Positions 11,146 through 24,090 of a stretch of 64,000 bases of DNA are shown here, one piece after another. The translations under genes were made by a program, and so were the position numbers. Below the pieces are notes generated by a model. It was not told the origin of the DNA, made no database searches, and saw only the letters and a list, made by a program, of their open reading frames with translations. This DNA is from Costus lasius (taxonomy: Eukaryota; Streptophyta; Magnoliopsida; Zingiberales; Costaceae), in NCBI GenBank assembly GCA_027563935.2, contig CM050446.2, positions 121,536,499 to 121,600,498 of the forward strand, given 5' to 3'. Numbering within the stretch: position 1 is the first letter of the stretch; every line of letters starts with the position of its first letter.

Positions 11146-12230
11146 TTAGAGTTTCAAACAGTATGCTACTAAGTCTGCTTGACTCAGTATCTCACACGGA
11201 CCGTCATATCTTCGGATAAGACCCCGGTGAGCCTCCCTCACCGAGATCTTCCTACAGATTTGCGCGGTAAGTCGGAGAAGAACTAAGTCACCCACGACGA
11301 ATTCTTCATTCTGACAACGACGATTTGCATACCTTTGCATCCATGATGCAGCCAACTCCAAGCTAACTCTAGCCTCTCGGAGTGAATCGATTCTTTCCCG
11401 AGCTTCCCGTTGAGCCACAGGGCACTTCCCCCAGGAATCCCCACGCACCACGTCAACGGAGGTTAGGGGCTGACTCCCTAACACTAGCTCAAAGCTCAAA
11501 TGAGGTAGGACCTTTAGATGTTAACCTTTGTAAGTCGTGGGCATACTATGTCACATCCATCCACTTCACCTCAATCACCTCGACTGGCGATCGCATAGTG
11601 ACGGGAGAATTCTTCCACAAGAGCGTTCACCTGCTTAGTTTGCCTATCCGCCTGAGGATGATTGGCTGTGGAGAAACTTAACTCGGACTAATGTTTATTA
11701 AACAATGTTGTTTAAAAGTGTCCAGTAACAACAGACATCCCTATCGCTCACGATACCCACTAGGATGTCAAAATTTTTCACCATATTTTGGAAGAATAGA
11801 TATATAGCAACCCTTGCTATACACTGCTCAGGTGCAGGGATAAAGACTATTCATGGAGAATCTATCCACGACTATCGGCACTGAGCTTTTCCCGTCAACT
11901 ATAAGAACCCACCAATAAAGTCCTTGGACACCCTTGTCCAGGACGTCTCGGGAACAGGCAATGGCTATAACAGCCTGCCTCTAGTCTCTAATCGATCTTA
12001 CTTTCCTAGCAATTTCGGTAAGCGCGAACATACATTCTCATGTTTGCGCACGTATTGGGCTAATAGCACATTTGTGCTGACAGGACAACTATTTCCTTTT
12101 GTCCTGGATGCCTTACCCAAGATCAGTCATGGAGCTCCCTCAGTAGCTCCCAGCGCAGTCCGCCCATCGATGGGATTAATGACCTATCGTCTCTGGCCAT
12201 GACAATGTCATCTGGACCCAGATAATTGTG
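11146..12230 (-). pseudogene. R1 integrase remnant
   Basis: Minus-strand fragments, interrupted by stops and shifts, match the Ty3/gypsy integrase order. They are an HHCC-zone piece near 12100-12230, the core motif FSTANHPQADRQTKQVN at about 11620-11670 (usual form STAYHPQTDGQTE), and a C-terminal piece at 11146-11499 with VVGDLVLLRL and RRYDGPCEIL. The core aspartates could not be traced with certainty. No chromodomain was seen. Confidence 0.7.
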
Positions 12231-12644
12231 TCAGATCGTATCTGACCTAATATGCTAAACTTGGCTTTTGATCCTTCCTATCAAAAACTGAGGTTGCTTT
12301 TATTCTGCTAAGCAAATCTCCTTCTACTCTGGATAGGACGCAGCACATATAGGCATTAAGTTTACTGAGCTCATTCAGGACCACGTTGGTTTCTACCCGA
12401 TTTATGTTCCCACTGGAACTGGAATTCAACCAAGAATTCCAACCAATGTGTTTACTTTGCCAACAACTTCTTTATGTGGTGTAATGTTGTCGGTCTTCAT
12501 AACCTCGAGAGAGTTCTCCGCTTGCGGAGATAGTGGACTCCTACCACCTCTTCCTTCTCATGGTCAAATATCATCGCTCAGTCCTATTAGCTTTCAACTC
12601 CCAAAAGCTAAAAAAAGCTCATCCTATAAAAGTATACCACCGAC

Positions 12645-13545
12645 AACTTAATCCGAAGCATCGGTGTGAAACTCGAAAAACATACAGAAGTCGGGTAACT
12701 TCAGGATCGGTTCGGAGGCGATACGGACCTTCAACTCCTGGAAGGCCGACTGACACCGATCAAGCCACTCTCATTTCGAGTTCTCTTTCAGCAGATTACT
12801 GAGGGTAAGGTTTTCCTCGAACGCCTTTGATGAACCTTCAATAGAAGTTCACCACACCAAGAAAACTCCATACTCGATTTGATTTGAGGGGGCGCGCCAT
12901 TCCGCAATGACTTGGACTTCTATCTTGTCCATGCGCACTTGTTCATGGTTCATCCCTTGACCAAGAAAGAAATCTCATTCACCACAAATGAGCATTTCTC
13001 CAACTCCAACTAGAGTTGATTTTTCCCTCAACATCAGCCATAGAAGCCCTAGCTGTTCCTCAATGCTTGAGGAAATACCCCGATATCGTCCAAATATACA
13101 ACTACGTAGTCATCTAAGAAAAAGGGTCAACACTTATTCATTAGATGACGAGACGCATAAGGGGGCTTAGTAGTTCAAAGGGCATCACTTTGAACTCAAA
13201 GACTCATATCGGGTTACTCATATGGTTTTCCTATTCGTTGCCCTCGGCGTAACGAATTTGTTAGCGACCTGCCCTCAGGTCTAGCTTAGAGAAACCTCGT
13301 TTTTTCCTAAGTCGATCTCTCAGATCAGGGATAAGCAATATAAGATAGCAGTCTCTCACTGTTATCTTATTTAAGGTTATGTAGTCAACCTAGAACCTTA
13401 GTGACCAATCCTTCTTGTTTTTAGAAGAGGACCGCGGCTCCAAGGTTATACCAGAGGCCGAATGAACCCGGCTTGTAGCAATCCACTCAATTGCTAACGA
13501 AGCTCGGCCAACTCCATTGGAGAAATACGGTACGAAACCTTAGAC
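12645..13545 (-). pseudogene. R1 reverse transcriptase and RNase H remnant
   Basis: Minus-strand translation gives SYRISPMELAEL near 13540-13505, then a decayed fingers/palm region. The catalytic block FLDDYVVVYLDDI (13081-13119) follows, with both aspartates intact. Next are the thumb-region piece ELEKCSFVVNEISFL near 12995-12955 and the RNase H start FQELKVRIASEPILKLPDF with HTDASD near 12750-12645. Many in-frame stops separate these blocks. The order fixes R1 as Ty3/gypsy on the minus strand. Confidence 0.8.
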
Positions 13546-13678
13546 GGAGAGTAGATCCCGTCACAAGGTCAATCTTGTGATCGATCCCTCTCCTTGATCT
13601 CATCTTTTAGAACTCTCCTCTCGAGGGCTCAAGGGTTGGATTAAACCCCAAAAGGTTGTGTGCGACCTGGGTCCGCCA

Positions 13679-14053
13679 CTACAACTTCACGTCTGTAGAG
13701 AGATACGTGATATAAGTATGTGCTTGCTCCTCAGCAGGAAACTGGGTAGTCTGGAAACACAATTCCAAATCCCATAGGAAGTTCTCAACTTCCTCAGCAC
13801 AGCAAACCCCCAAAAAGGGAGTTGGCTCGTGAACGCGCCACCCTCGGCCAAAGCTTGCGGCATAGCTACGGCACACATCAGGAGGATCACCTCCATCCTG
13901 CATCCCTGCAGTTTTGCTGTCTGGCGTTCTACCAGAATCTCCAACTGTGTCCTCCAAAGTAGTGCTTGCTACTGGTGTGCCCCTATGTTCGCTGAATCTT
14001 GACTTGTAGAGTACCGCTACAATTACAAGTACAACTTGGAACATACTGAACCT
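13679..14053 (-). pseudogene. R1 gag remnant
   Basis: Just inside the primer site, the minus strand encodes ENFLWDLELCFQTTQFPAEE and YITYLSTDVKL, the same gag motif seen in N1 and N3 (FIWDMEQLF / YLTGDAKLWW). The frame ends at 13679, where the typical WWRT should follow, and reverse transcriptase sequence begins about 130 bases further on. The rest of gag and the protease are therefore deleted. Confidence 0.7.
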
Positions 14054-14067
14054 GGGCTCTGATACCA
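14054..14067 (-). other. R1 primer-binding site (tRNA-iMet)
   Basis: The minus strand reads TGGTATCAGAGCCC, complementary to the 3' end of initiator methionine tRNA, the usual primer of plant LTR retrotransposons. It lies three bases inside the right LTR, which fixes the element's orientation. Confidence 0.9.
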
Positions 14068-14265
14068 GTCTATCACACCTAGAATTAGTGCTAAATTTTT
14101 TTTCTAAAATAAGCAGAGCCACGCAGGACTCCGAGAGAAAAACTATCCTACGCAGGGGACAAAATAGCACAGGGCGCGACCGGCAGACGTGACCACTCAC
14201 GTCTCAGCCTAACCCAACAAACAGCCAACAACGTACGCAGACGGTGGCGCACATGTTCAAATAGC

Positions 14266-16421
14266 TGTTACGTGCACGCCACGTAATGACAAAAAAATGA
14301 AAAAGACAAAAGAGACAAACAGTAAAAGGTTATTAAAAAAAACGAATGAACGAAATTAAGCTTCGATAACTGTGGCACATGGGTGCACAGTAACAAATGA
14401 ATTATGTTGCCATGTGACATTTACCTAATCAATTCCCTCTCTCTCTCTCTCTCTCTCTCTCTCCTTAAATCTCTCTCGCCTCGTTCGTTGTGCACTCACC
14501 CGTTGCAAGCGAGCTTCACCTCTCTCATTTTCCTTTTGCCCGCGTTTCTTCCCTTTCGCTGTTTGCTCCTTCCAACGCTGCCGCCCGGCTCACCTCCTAC
14601 CGCCGGTGTCGAGTTCCTAGAGCTCAGACGAACATTTCGCCTCGTCTCCCTTCTCCTTTGCTCCTCCGACCGGTGAGAATCTGCGTGAGACGAGACCGCC
14701 GAGACCCTAACTCCGGCGACCTCGTTCTTCCTCGGATCTCCACCAAATCCTGTCAAATTGCTTCGGAAGCGTCGTTGAAGTGTTGCGGTGTGTTTCCTGC
14801 AAGTTTCGGCTGATTCCGGTGACGTTTTGCCGCTTTCCGACGAGCTTTCGGTGACGCTCCGGCGAGGCCGACAATCATTTTTCCTGGTTTTCGACGGATT
14901 TTGGGACGCTGCCGTTTTCTGTGGAAACTGTTGCTGCCGGGCGCCGGGGACGAAGTACTGTTCCGGCGATCCTCCGGTGAACTTTCCGGCGCATCCGTTT
15001 GACTTAATCGGTGGTTCGTCCACACAGGTTGTTAGTGTTTAAACCCATCTCGTACGTAGTTCTATAATGAACCATGCATGCTTAATATAACGAGCTGGTT
15101 AAACTATTGCATGCTTAGAATACAGTAATACCTGCCTATACGTAAATGATGAACGACCTGCATGATAATCATAACAGACCCGAAATAATAATTAAGGAAA
15201 GATAAGAAATAAGTTAAACTAAAGATAAATAAATAATTTCATATGTAAAGACAACAAATTAAATGGATCACTGATACGCATTATATTGTACCCCCGTGTA
15301 GAGACTGTAGATCCAGACATACGGGATAGTACTGATTCAGGTGCGGGATTAGTCAGACCTATAGTGGCAGGTAGGGATCTTTACTCCTGTACATTGATCA
15401 AGGTGCCTACCGCTTGGTTAGGAGGCATCTTACGGTTAGGCGTTACCGCTTTGTTAGGGACGCCTTGCTGATTACTCTATTGCTTCACATCCTTTGGATT
15501 GTTATTCCATTGAGCATGACATGATTGCTTATTTATATTTCTGCACATGCTATGTCCTTATCCCATTTTACTGGGATTACGCGTTATTGATATTGCATGT
15601 GTGCTCTCTAGCACATGATATGATATGATTTGGGCCGTACATAGTACGGTACATTACATTGTAATTCGGGCTGTACTGGTGGCGCTGGGGTGCCAGTCGG
15701 ACGTATTTACGTACTGGTGGCTATGGAGGTTCGACCTCGTAGACTATATCTGATATTTGCATACAGTTGTGCTGTTATGCACTGGTATGATAGGGTACTG
15801 GACGGCAGTACCAGCGGACTATTGACGAGCAGTCGTCACCCAGTGTGCGAGCTGACACTGGGGAACACTCAGATATGAGTGCATGTCCATAGGGGATGAC
15901 CCGGCCCACAGCTCAGTATTTGTGGTGTGTTGTTATACCTGTATTACATTGATCATGATTTACAAGTACATGTTTGGTGCATCTTATAGGCTTCGTTGTA
16001 TGTATGATTGGCACATCTTTTTTTCCCTTAGTATTATTGCACCATGTACTTAATCCCTACTTAGCCCTTCTTGCTAACAATCCATGCATATGTTGATATT
16101 TGATTTCAGGTCCTAAGGTGGGTCCGTCGCAGACGGATAAGGCGTAGCTAGATAGTGTTAGTGGACTCCCTGGTGTTGGTATTGTACGTGTGTTTTATTA
16201 TGATGTTCTGGCCATGTGGCCTATATGTTGTATCCCGTCGGTTTTGACAGAGACTATTATGTTGGAGTATTGACACATTACTGTTGTTATTTACTGTTGG
16301 AGTTCATTGTTGATTATGGATTCTGTGTACAGTGTTGGGCCAGGCTGGATTAGCAGGCCCAAATTGTCAGGTCTAGTTGGTGGGCTATACGGCTGGGCCC
16401 GGTAGCCGTCGAGATGTGACA
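14266..16421 (+). repeat. R2 5' LTR
   Basis: It starts TGTTACGTGCACG and ends GAGATGTGACA. It contains a (CT)n tract at about 14437-14462 that is shorter in the 3' copy (about 21785-21797). Open frames at 14404-15042 lie in a region shared by both LTR copies. They differ by indels between copies, so they are not treated as genes. Confidence 0.88.
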
Positions 16422-16597
16422 ATTAGTGGTATCAGAGGTATAGGTTTAATTTGGGAGTCAAACTAGCCCTAAGGACCTAGAATGAACATCAGGTCTAGGA
16501 CGCGTGACTTCGTTATTGGAATTTGAATATTGAGCATCTAACGCATTTTGCAATTAATGATTATACATGTGAAAGTTTTTTTTGCCCTTGTCTCAGG

Positions 16598-19500
16598 ATG
16601 CAACCGGGACCCTATGATGGATCTTCTGGCGGTCAGAACCGACGTGGCTCTCAGATGGGCCGAGTGCTTAGTAGGGCCATTTGATGGGTTGGTGGCAACT
16701 CTGGATCATCTGAGCACGGCCAAATGGCAGGCGAATCATCAACTGTTGGGCAAGAACCGCATGAGCCTCAATATGCACCGCAGTACCAGCCGGAATACGA
16801 GGCTCAGTATCAGCCTGACTATCAACCGCAGTACGAACAAGCATACGAACCACAATATCAATATGGATATGGGGTGTCATTCCAGCCTCAATACGAGCAG
16901 GCATATCAGCCTCAATACGAGCCGGCGTACCAGCCTGAGTATGAGCCGCAATATCAATATCAGTATGAGCCACAATATCAGCCTCAATATATACCTGTAG
17001 AAGAGCCTCAATATGAGCCGCGGCGTATGTCTATGGGGAGTGTGGGCCAACCTAGGTCTCCTCCTCAATCTGAGCCAAAAGAAGAAGAAATTATCTCTCA
17101 TACGACTCTATTGACTCGTTTTATGGAGTTGGGACGAGGAAGGTTCGGGAAGTTCTCTGGAAAACAAGACCCGTGGGAAGCTCATAATTGGATTCGTGAC
17201 ATTGCAGAGACTCTTGATATGATGGAGTGTCCTGCAAAGAGGAGAGTCAAGTTAGGTGCTTTCTTCTTAACAGGTGATGCCAAGGACTGGTGGGAGTCTC
17301 TTGCCCCTACTCTCGGGTCTGCGCGATTCGTTTGGGAGACCTTCGAGGCGGCCTTCCGTGAGGAGTATTTTCCCCAGGCATTTCAAGATAAGCTACGACA
17401 GGATTTCATGGAGATAAAGCAACGTGGTAGGTCAGTGGCTCAATATATCGCAGAGTTTCAAAGGCTATCTAAGATGTTCCCTAATATGGTGCCTACTATG
17501 CGGGCACGCTCTGTCCACTTTTTACGGGGGCTAGATCCTGTCATTCAAAGGATAGCAAATACAGTATCACCTAAGGATTTTCGGGGTGTACTGGAGATGG
17601 CTAGGAGTGCAGAAAGGTACGAAGAAGATATTGCCCGCAGTGGCCGCAGAGACAAAGAACTTCTCCAGGGAGGTTCTCATACACATGGGAGACCCGGCAG
17701 TCAGAGCCCGCCGACTCAGCGAGGTAGTCGTAGGACTCTGCAGGAGGGCAGGAAGTCCTGGGCACCAAGTTCCACGCAGCGGAGGCCTTTACCTTCTCAG
17801 TCTAGCACAGGGTCTACACGTACGGGATCTGCCCGTACCGCATCTGAAAAGAATTGTCATAAATGTGGAGAACCTGGGCACGTTGCTCAAGATTGCCCGA
17901 ACACCAATGTACAGTGCTATCATTGCCAACAGTGGGGACATTACCGAGCCAACTGCCGGCTTCTAGGCAAGCAGCCGTAGGGATCCCAGTCGACAGTGCA
18001 AGCTCCACGGCACAACCCTCCACGACCTTCGCGTTCGGGTCACAGGTCTTCTTCTACACAACGTGGCGGACAAGGACGGGCGTCTGGAGCAGCCCGTGTA
18101 TATACTTTATCTCAGCAGGATACGCGATAGGCTCCGAGTTCGGTGATGCAAGGTATAATTTCAGTATACAGCTTTCCTGCATGTTTATTAATTGACACGG
18201 GTAGTTCACACTCTTTTATTTCCAATGAATTTGTGAAGAAGATAGATCTTGTGCCAGTCCTAGCACCGTACGACATGACCATACACGCACCTGCTGGTGT
18301 GTTACGGTCACATCTCGAAGTACAGCAATGTCCCTTAAATTTTGGGGAGATTATCCTTTATGCAGATCTAATGGCCTTGGATTTCTCGGATTTTGATATA
18401 ATATTAGGGATGAAGTGGCTGATCACCAACAATGCAATGGTGGACTGTTCTAATAGTACTGTGATTTTTAGGCCACTTGGATGTCCCAGGTGCTCCTTTG
18501 TCGGTACTTCTGGACAGGTTGCTCCAATCATAACGACTATGCAAGCAAGAAGGCTGCTAAAGAGTGGATGTCAAAGTTACTTAATGTCTATCTTAGACGT
18601 TGGGGAACCGCGACAAGTTCCGATCGAGAGTGTGCTAGTGGTCAGGAGATACCTCGATGTTTTTCCTAACGAACTACCTGGTTTGCCACCACACAAACAG
18701 TTGGAGTTTGCTATTGAGTTACAACCTGGCACAACCCCTATTTCCAAAGCGCCGTACCGAATGGCACCGAAGGAATTAGAAGAACTGAAGGAACAATTAC
18801 AGGAGTTACTCGACAAAGGTTTTATACGACCTAGTGCCTCTCCGTGGGGTGCTCCTGTGCTATTTGTCAAGTAGAAGGATGGTTCGTTCCGGCTATGCAT
18901 TGATTACAGGCAATTAAATGCAGTTACAATTAAGAATAAGTACCCTCTTCCTCGGATCGATGACTTGTTCGACCAGCTAAAGGGTTCAAGTGTCTATTCC
19001 AAAATTGATCTTCGGTCTGGATATCACCAACTGAGGGTGAGAGATGAAGATATATCAAAGACTGCATTTCGAACACAGTATGGCCATTATGAGTTTCTGG
19101 TTATGTCGTTTGGGTTGACGAATGCACCGACATCATTTATGGATCTCATGAATAGGGTATTCATTGATTATTTGGACAAGTTTGTCGTGGTTTTCATCGA
19201 CGATATCTTGATATATTCTCGAAATAGCAATGAGCATAAGAAGCATTTGCACCAAGTGTTACGTACGCTGCGACAGGAGCAATTGTATGCTAAATACAGT
19301 AAGTGTGCTTTTTGGCTCAATGAGGTGTCATTCTTGGGACACGTGATCTCCAGTGATGGCATTTCAGTGGATCCTGAGAAGATTCGTGCCATGGTAGAAT
19401 AGGAAAGGCCTACAATAGTCCAAGGAATTAGAAGTTTTCTCGGCTTAGCAGGTTATTACAGGAAGTTTGTGGAAGATTTCTCAAAGATTGCTGCCCCATT

Positions 19501-21534
19501 AACTAATTTGACGAGGAAAGATGTTGCATTTAACTGGGACGACAACTGTGAGAACAGTTTCCAAGAACTGAAGTAGAGGCTAGTTAGTGCTCCTGTACTG
19601 GTGCTTCCTACCAGTGACTCAGGGTATGCAGTATACACGGATGCCTCAATCCAAGGTTTGGGTGCTGTACTGATGCAGCACGGCAAAGTCATTGCGTATG
19701 CTTCTCGGCAATTGAAAGAGCATGAGAAGAATTACCCCGTGCATGACTTAGAGCTTGCAGCCGTTGTCTTTGCTTTGAAGATATGGCGGCATTATTTATA
19801 CGGCGTGGTGTTCGAGATATTTACGGATCACAAAAGTCTCAAATATTTATTTTCACAGAAAGAATTGAATATGAGGCAGCGCAGGTGGGTTGAGTTCTTG
19901 AAGGACTACGATTGTACCATTGAATACCACCCAGGCAAAGCTAACGTGGTGGCAGACGCTCTAAGCAAAAAGACTAGGGGAGTAATGGCACACCTACGGG
20001 TGGCACCTACAGAGCTGGTTCGACACATGGCAGCTCTAGGGGTGGATATCATAGACAAGACTGAACACGGTGTTATGGCAGTAATGGTAGCTGAATCTCC
20101 CTTGAGGAGTAAAGTAATTGAATGCAAACTGGAAGATTGGTACTTGCAGACTATTATATCGAAGAGAAAGAGGCCAGAATTCTCACAAGATTCTGAAGGG
20201 GTGATTTGATTCAGAGATAGATTATGTGTGCCAGAATCCGTGAAGGAGGAACTTATGACAGAAGCGCACAAATCTATATTTGCGATGCACCCTGGTACCA
20301 CCAAGATGTACAAAGATATTCAGAAATCTTATTGGTAGGAAAATATGAAGAAAGACGTGGCAGAATATGTCTCACGATATCTTACATGTCAGCAGGATAA
20401 GGCAGAACATCGTAAGCCAACTGGTAAATTGCAAAGTATACCTCTTCCCGGAGTGGAAATGGGAGCATATTACGATGGATTTCGTGTCTGGACTTCCAAT
20501 GACACAGTGGAAGCACGAGTCCATTTGGGTGATCGTTGACAGATTGACGAAGTCAGCCCTCTTCATACCGATAAGTACAACCTACTCTGTTGACAAGCTG
20601 GCAAGAATTTACTGTAAGGAGATTGTTTGATTACATGGTGTTCCGGCCAGCATCATATCAGACCGAGATCCAAGATTTACATCTAAATTCTGGGGTAGTC
20701 TGCAGAAAGCTCTTGGCACTCAGCTGCGATTCAGCACTATGTATCATCCCCAGACAGATGACCAGTCTGAAAGGACTATCCAGACATTGGAGGATATGCT
20801 CCGAGCGTGCGCGCTAGATTTTTTCGGAAATTGGGAAATTCATTTATACTTGGTGGAGTTTGCCTATAACAATAGCTACCACTCATCCATTCAGATGGCA
20901 CTATTTGAGGCACTGTACGGTAGACGGTGTAGGTCACTAGTATTATGGGACGAAGCTGGTGAAAGAAAAGTGCTCGGTGTGGAAATGTTAGATCATGACA
21001 CTGAACGAGTACAACTTATCAGGAAAAGATTATTGACCGCACAGAGCAGACAGAAGAGCTATGCGGACAGGAGGAGGCGTGACCTTGAATTTGAAGTTGG
21101 CGATCACGTATTTCTGAAAGTTACTCCTGTTAAAGGTGCCGCACGATTTGGGTACAGAGGTAAACTAGCTCCTCGCTTTACAGGTCCATTTGAGATACTG
21201 GAGCGTATTGGATCTGTAGCTTATCGGATTGCGTTGCTGCCGACATATGCAAACATGCACAATGTATTTCATGTCTCGATGCTACGGAAGTATGTGCGTG
21301 ACCCTTCCCACATTCTGCATGATCCGTATCCAGGGCTCAGTCACGATGTGACTTATCAAGAGACGCCTATAGAAATTCTTGACCGAAAAAAAGCATCGGC
21401 TCCGGAACAAGGTGATTTGGCTAGTTAAGGTCCGGTGGCGGAACCATTCAAAAAGCAAGGCTACATGGGAACCTGAGGACGAGATTGCTCGTACCTGTCC
21501 TCATTTATTTCCTGGGAGAGATGAGTATGAGTGA
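16598..21534 (+). pseudogene. R2 gag-pol polyprotein, decayed
   Basis: One frame runs from a start at 16598 to about 20450 with nonsense codons at 16682, 17978, 18128, 18872, 19400, 19574, 20207 and 20336. It then shifts by one base, with another stop at 20628 and a second shift at an A run near 21387. Order: tyrosine/glutamine-rich N-terminus, gag domain, two CCHC knuckles (CHKCGEPGHVAQDC, CYHCQQWGHYRANC; 17857-17952), protease (LLIDTGSSHSFIS, 18188), reverse transcriptase with FIDDILIYS near 19194, RNase H (YTDAS, 19632), integrase ([13 protein letters not shown], 20739), and a chromodomain-like tail ending WEPEDEIARTCPHLFPG at 21534. The tail resembles Tekay/Del chromoviruses, whose chromodomain targets heterochromatin. 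Catalytic residues are mostly kept; the copy itself is dead. Confidence 0.9.
16740..17035 (+). repeat. QYEPQY-type coding repeats in R2 gag
   Basis: About two dozen degenerate copies of a four- to five-codon unit (YQPQY, YEPQY, YQPEY) form a tyrosine-, glutamine- and proline-rich gag N-terminus. It is low complexity, and the unit count probably varies between copies of the family. Confidence 0.8.
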
Positions 21535-22725
21535 TTGTACTGTCGTGAGTGTTGTATGCGTTTTGTATTAATCTCTTGTAGTGAATTTGGGGACCAAATT
21601 CTTATAAGGTGGGAGGAATGTTACGTGCACGCCACGTAACGACAAAAAAATGAAAAAGACAAAAGAGACAAAAGTAAAAGGTTAAAAAAACGAATGAACG
21701 AAATTAAGCTTCGGTTACTGTGGCATATGGGTGCACAGTAACAAATGAATTATGTTGCCGTGTGACGTTTACCTAATCGATTCCCTCTCTCTCTCTCCTT
21801 AAATCTCTCTCGCCTCGTTCGTTGTGCACTCACCTGTTGCAAGCGAGCTTCACCTCTCCCATTTTCCTTTTGCCTGCATTTCTTCCCTTTCGCCGTTTGC
21901 TCCTTCCGGCGCTGCCGCCCCCGCTCACCTCCTGCCGCCGGCGACGAGTTCCTGGAGCTCAGACGAACATTTCTCCTCGTCTCCCTTCTCCTTTGCTCCT
22001 CCGACCGGTGAGAATCTGTGTGAGACGAGACGCCGAGACCCTAACTCCGGCGACCTCGTTCTTCCTCGGAACTCCACCAAATCCTGTCAAATTGCTTCGG
22101 AAGCGTCGGTGAAGTGCTGCGGTGTGTTTCCTGCAAGTTTCGGCTAATTCCGGTGACGTTTCGCCGCTTTCTGACGAGCTTTCGGTGAAGCTCCGGCGAG
22201 GCCGACAATCGTTTTTCCTGGTTTCGACGGATTTTGGGACGCTGCCCGTTTTCTGTGGAAACTGTTGCCGCCGGCGCCGGGGACAAAGTACTATTCCGAC
22301 GATCTTCCGGCGCGTCCGTTTGACTTAATCGGTGGTTCGTCCACACAGGCTGTGGGCTAGGTTAGTGTCTAAACCCATCTCGTACGTAGTTCTATAATGA
22401 ACCTTGCATGCTTAATATAACAAGCCGGTTAAACTATTGCATGCTTAGAATACAGTAATACCTGCCTATACGTAAATGACGAACGAAACTACATGATAAT
22501 CATAACAGACCTGAAACAGTAATTAAGGAAAGATAAGAAATAACTTAAACTAAAGATACATAAATAATTTCATATGTAAAGACAACGAATTAAATGGATC
22601 ACTGATACGCATTATATTGTACCCCCGTGTAGAGACTGTAGATCCGACATACGGGATAATACTGATTCGGGTGCGGGATTAGTCAGACCTACAGTGGCAG
22701 GTAGGGATCTTTACTCCTGTACATT

Positions 22726-23459
22726 TGATGCAGGGCATCTTTTGGGATTATATTGTGTTTTGAAAACTTGCTTATATTGCTTTGCATCTCTTACTTGCTT
22801 AGTTTGATAAACTATTTTACCTTGGGCCCAAACTAGTCCTGATGGTTGTAAGACTAGTTGTGGGACAATTTTGTATCTTGAACACTTGTGTGCTAATGTT
22901 GTCAGGTAGGACTTTAGCCTAGGTTTATTTTGTCAAATCTTTGTTTTACTTTGTAGTTGATGTAGTAGGTTTCTATAGGCTAGGGAATTCACACATGTAC
23001 GCACTCTTACATGGCACCAAGGCTCCCCACATCAAGGCTATCTCTCATATCAATGGTACAAGCCAACATCAAAAACAAAGGCAACACCAAGCGAGGTCTA
23101 TCTTCAGTCAACTACAAAGAACCAGCTGAGACTAATTACAATATCATCCATTGGCATAAGTCCAACATCAAGCAAGAACCGCCTGCATCAAAGACCAAGG
23201 AAATTCCAAGCAGCCAAACTGAGATGTCCAGCAAGTCAACACTCAGTCAAGTTATATAATTTCAAATCCTGCTCATGTCCCACAAGCAGCCGACCACATC
23301 TACAGCTATCATTATCCAATCAGCCATCATTAAAGTCCAATCAAGTGATCAAATGTAAGAATCCAGCTTGTAACCCAGATTTGTGACCGTTAACCCAGTT
23401 TCCAACCTTGTTACCGTTGAAGGTCAAAGGAGAGAGAGCTGAGCGTGCAAATGTAACCG

Positions 23460-23496
<37 letters not shown>

Positions 23497-24090
23497 CTTG
23501 GTTTAAAGCCCATGTAATTTTCTCACTTCACAAGTTAATGATTTTTGAATGAACTCAATTCTCTGTTAGCCATGCGTTGCATGTGTAAGGGAGTGCCGAT
23601 GGCCCCTTGTGATCCTTGAGGGTGAGCCCTTGGCCCCTGCATCTTGTTCCTTGTTGAGGGTGAACCTACGGCCCCTCGTTCTTGCTTGTTCAAGGGTGAG
23701 CCGCTGGCCCCTCTAGTTATCATTCTCTTCCCTGTTTCCCTTCTCTTCTCTTCTTCCTCTGTTCTTGCTCCATCTCGCCTGCGGAACCATCAACGTCCCC
23801 CGCTCACGTCCAGCTGAAGCACAAACCGTGCCACCATCCTTTGTTTGCTGAGATCTCACAGAAGCTTGTGGAAGGAAGCCGATCCTATTGCTGGGATACA
23901 ACTCAAGCTAGCTGAGTAGGATCAAAGGGATCTGGCCCCCTTCCTCAAGGGGGCCTCAGGTGCTTTCCTTCCATATTCATGCAGATAAAATTGCCGCTCA
24001 ACTTGCATTGCTGGAAACTTTTGCTTCCCTGTTACACTAGAGCTACTTACCTAAGGAAGATCCTTGCGCAAGGAATCCCATCCTGCATCA
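22726..24090 (+). repeat. N2 5' LTR
   Basis: It starts TGATGCAGGGCATC and ends CCCATCCTGCATCA. The nine-base ends TGATGCAGG/CCTGCATCA are perfect inverted repeats. It holds a 35-base G run at 23462-23496 and a small set of related GGGTGAGCC-GGCCCCT units at about 23590-23715. Confidence 0.9.
23462..23496 (+). repeat. G35 homopolymer in the N2 5' LTR
   Basis: An uninterrupted run of 35 guanines. The 3' LTR has only seven at the matching site (38701-38707). The 28-base difference equals the whole length difference between the two LTRs, other small indels cancelling out. The run could form a G-quadruplex, and its exact length may not be reliable. Confidence 0.85.

Noticed and set aside
14404..15042. 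Frames of up to 175 codons on both strands, with copies at 21822-22346
   Set aside because: R2 LTR sequence. Frames differ between the two LTR copies.
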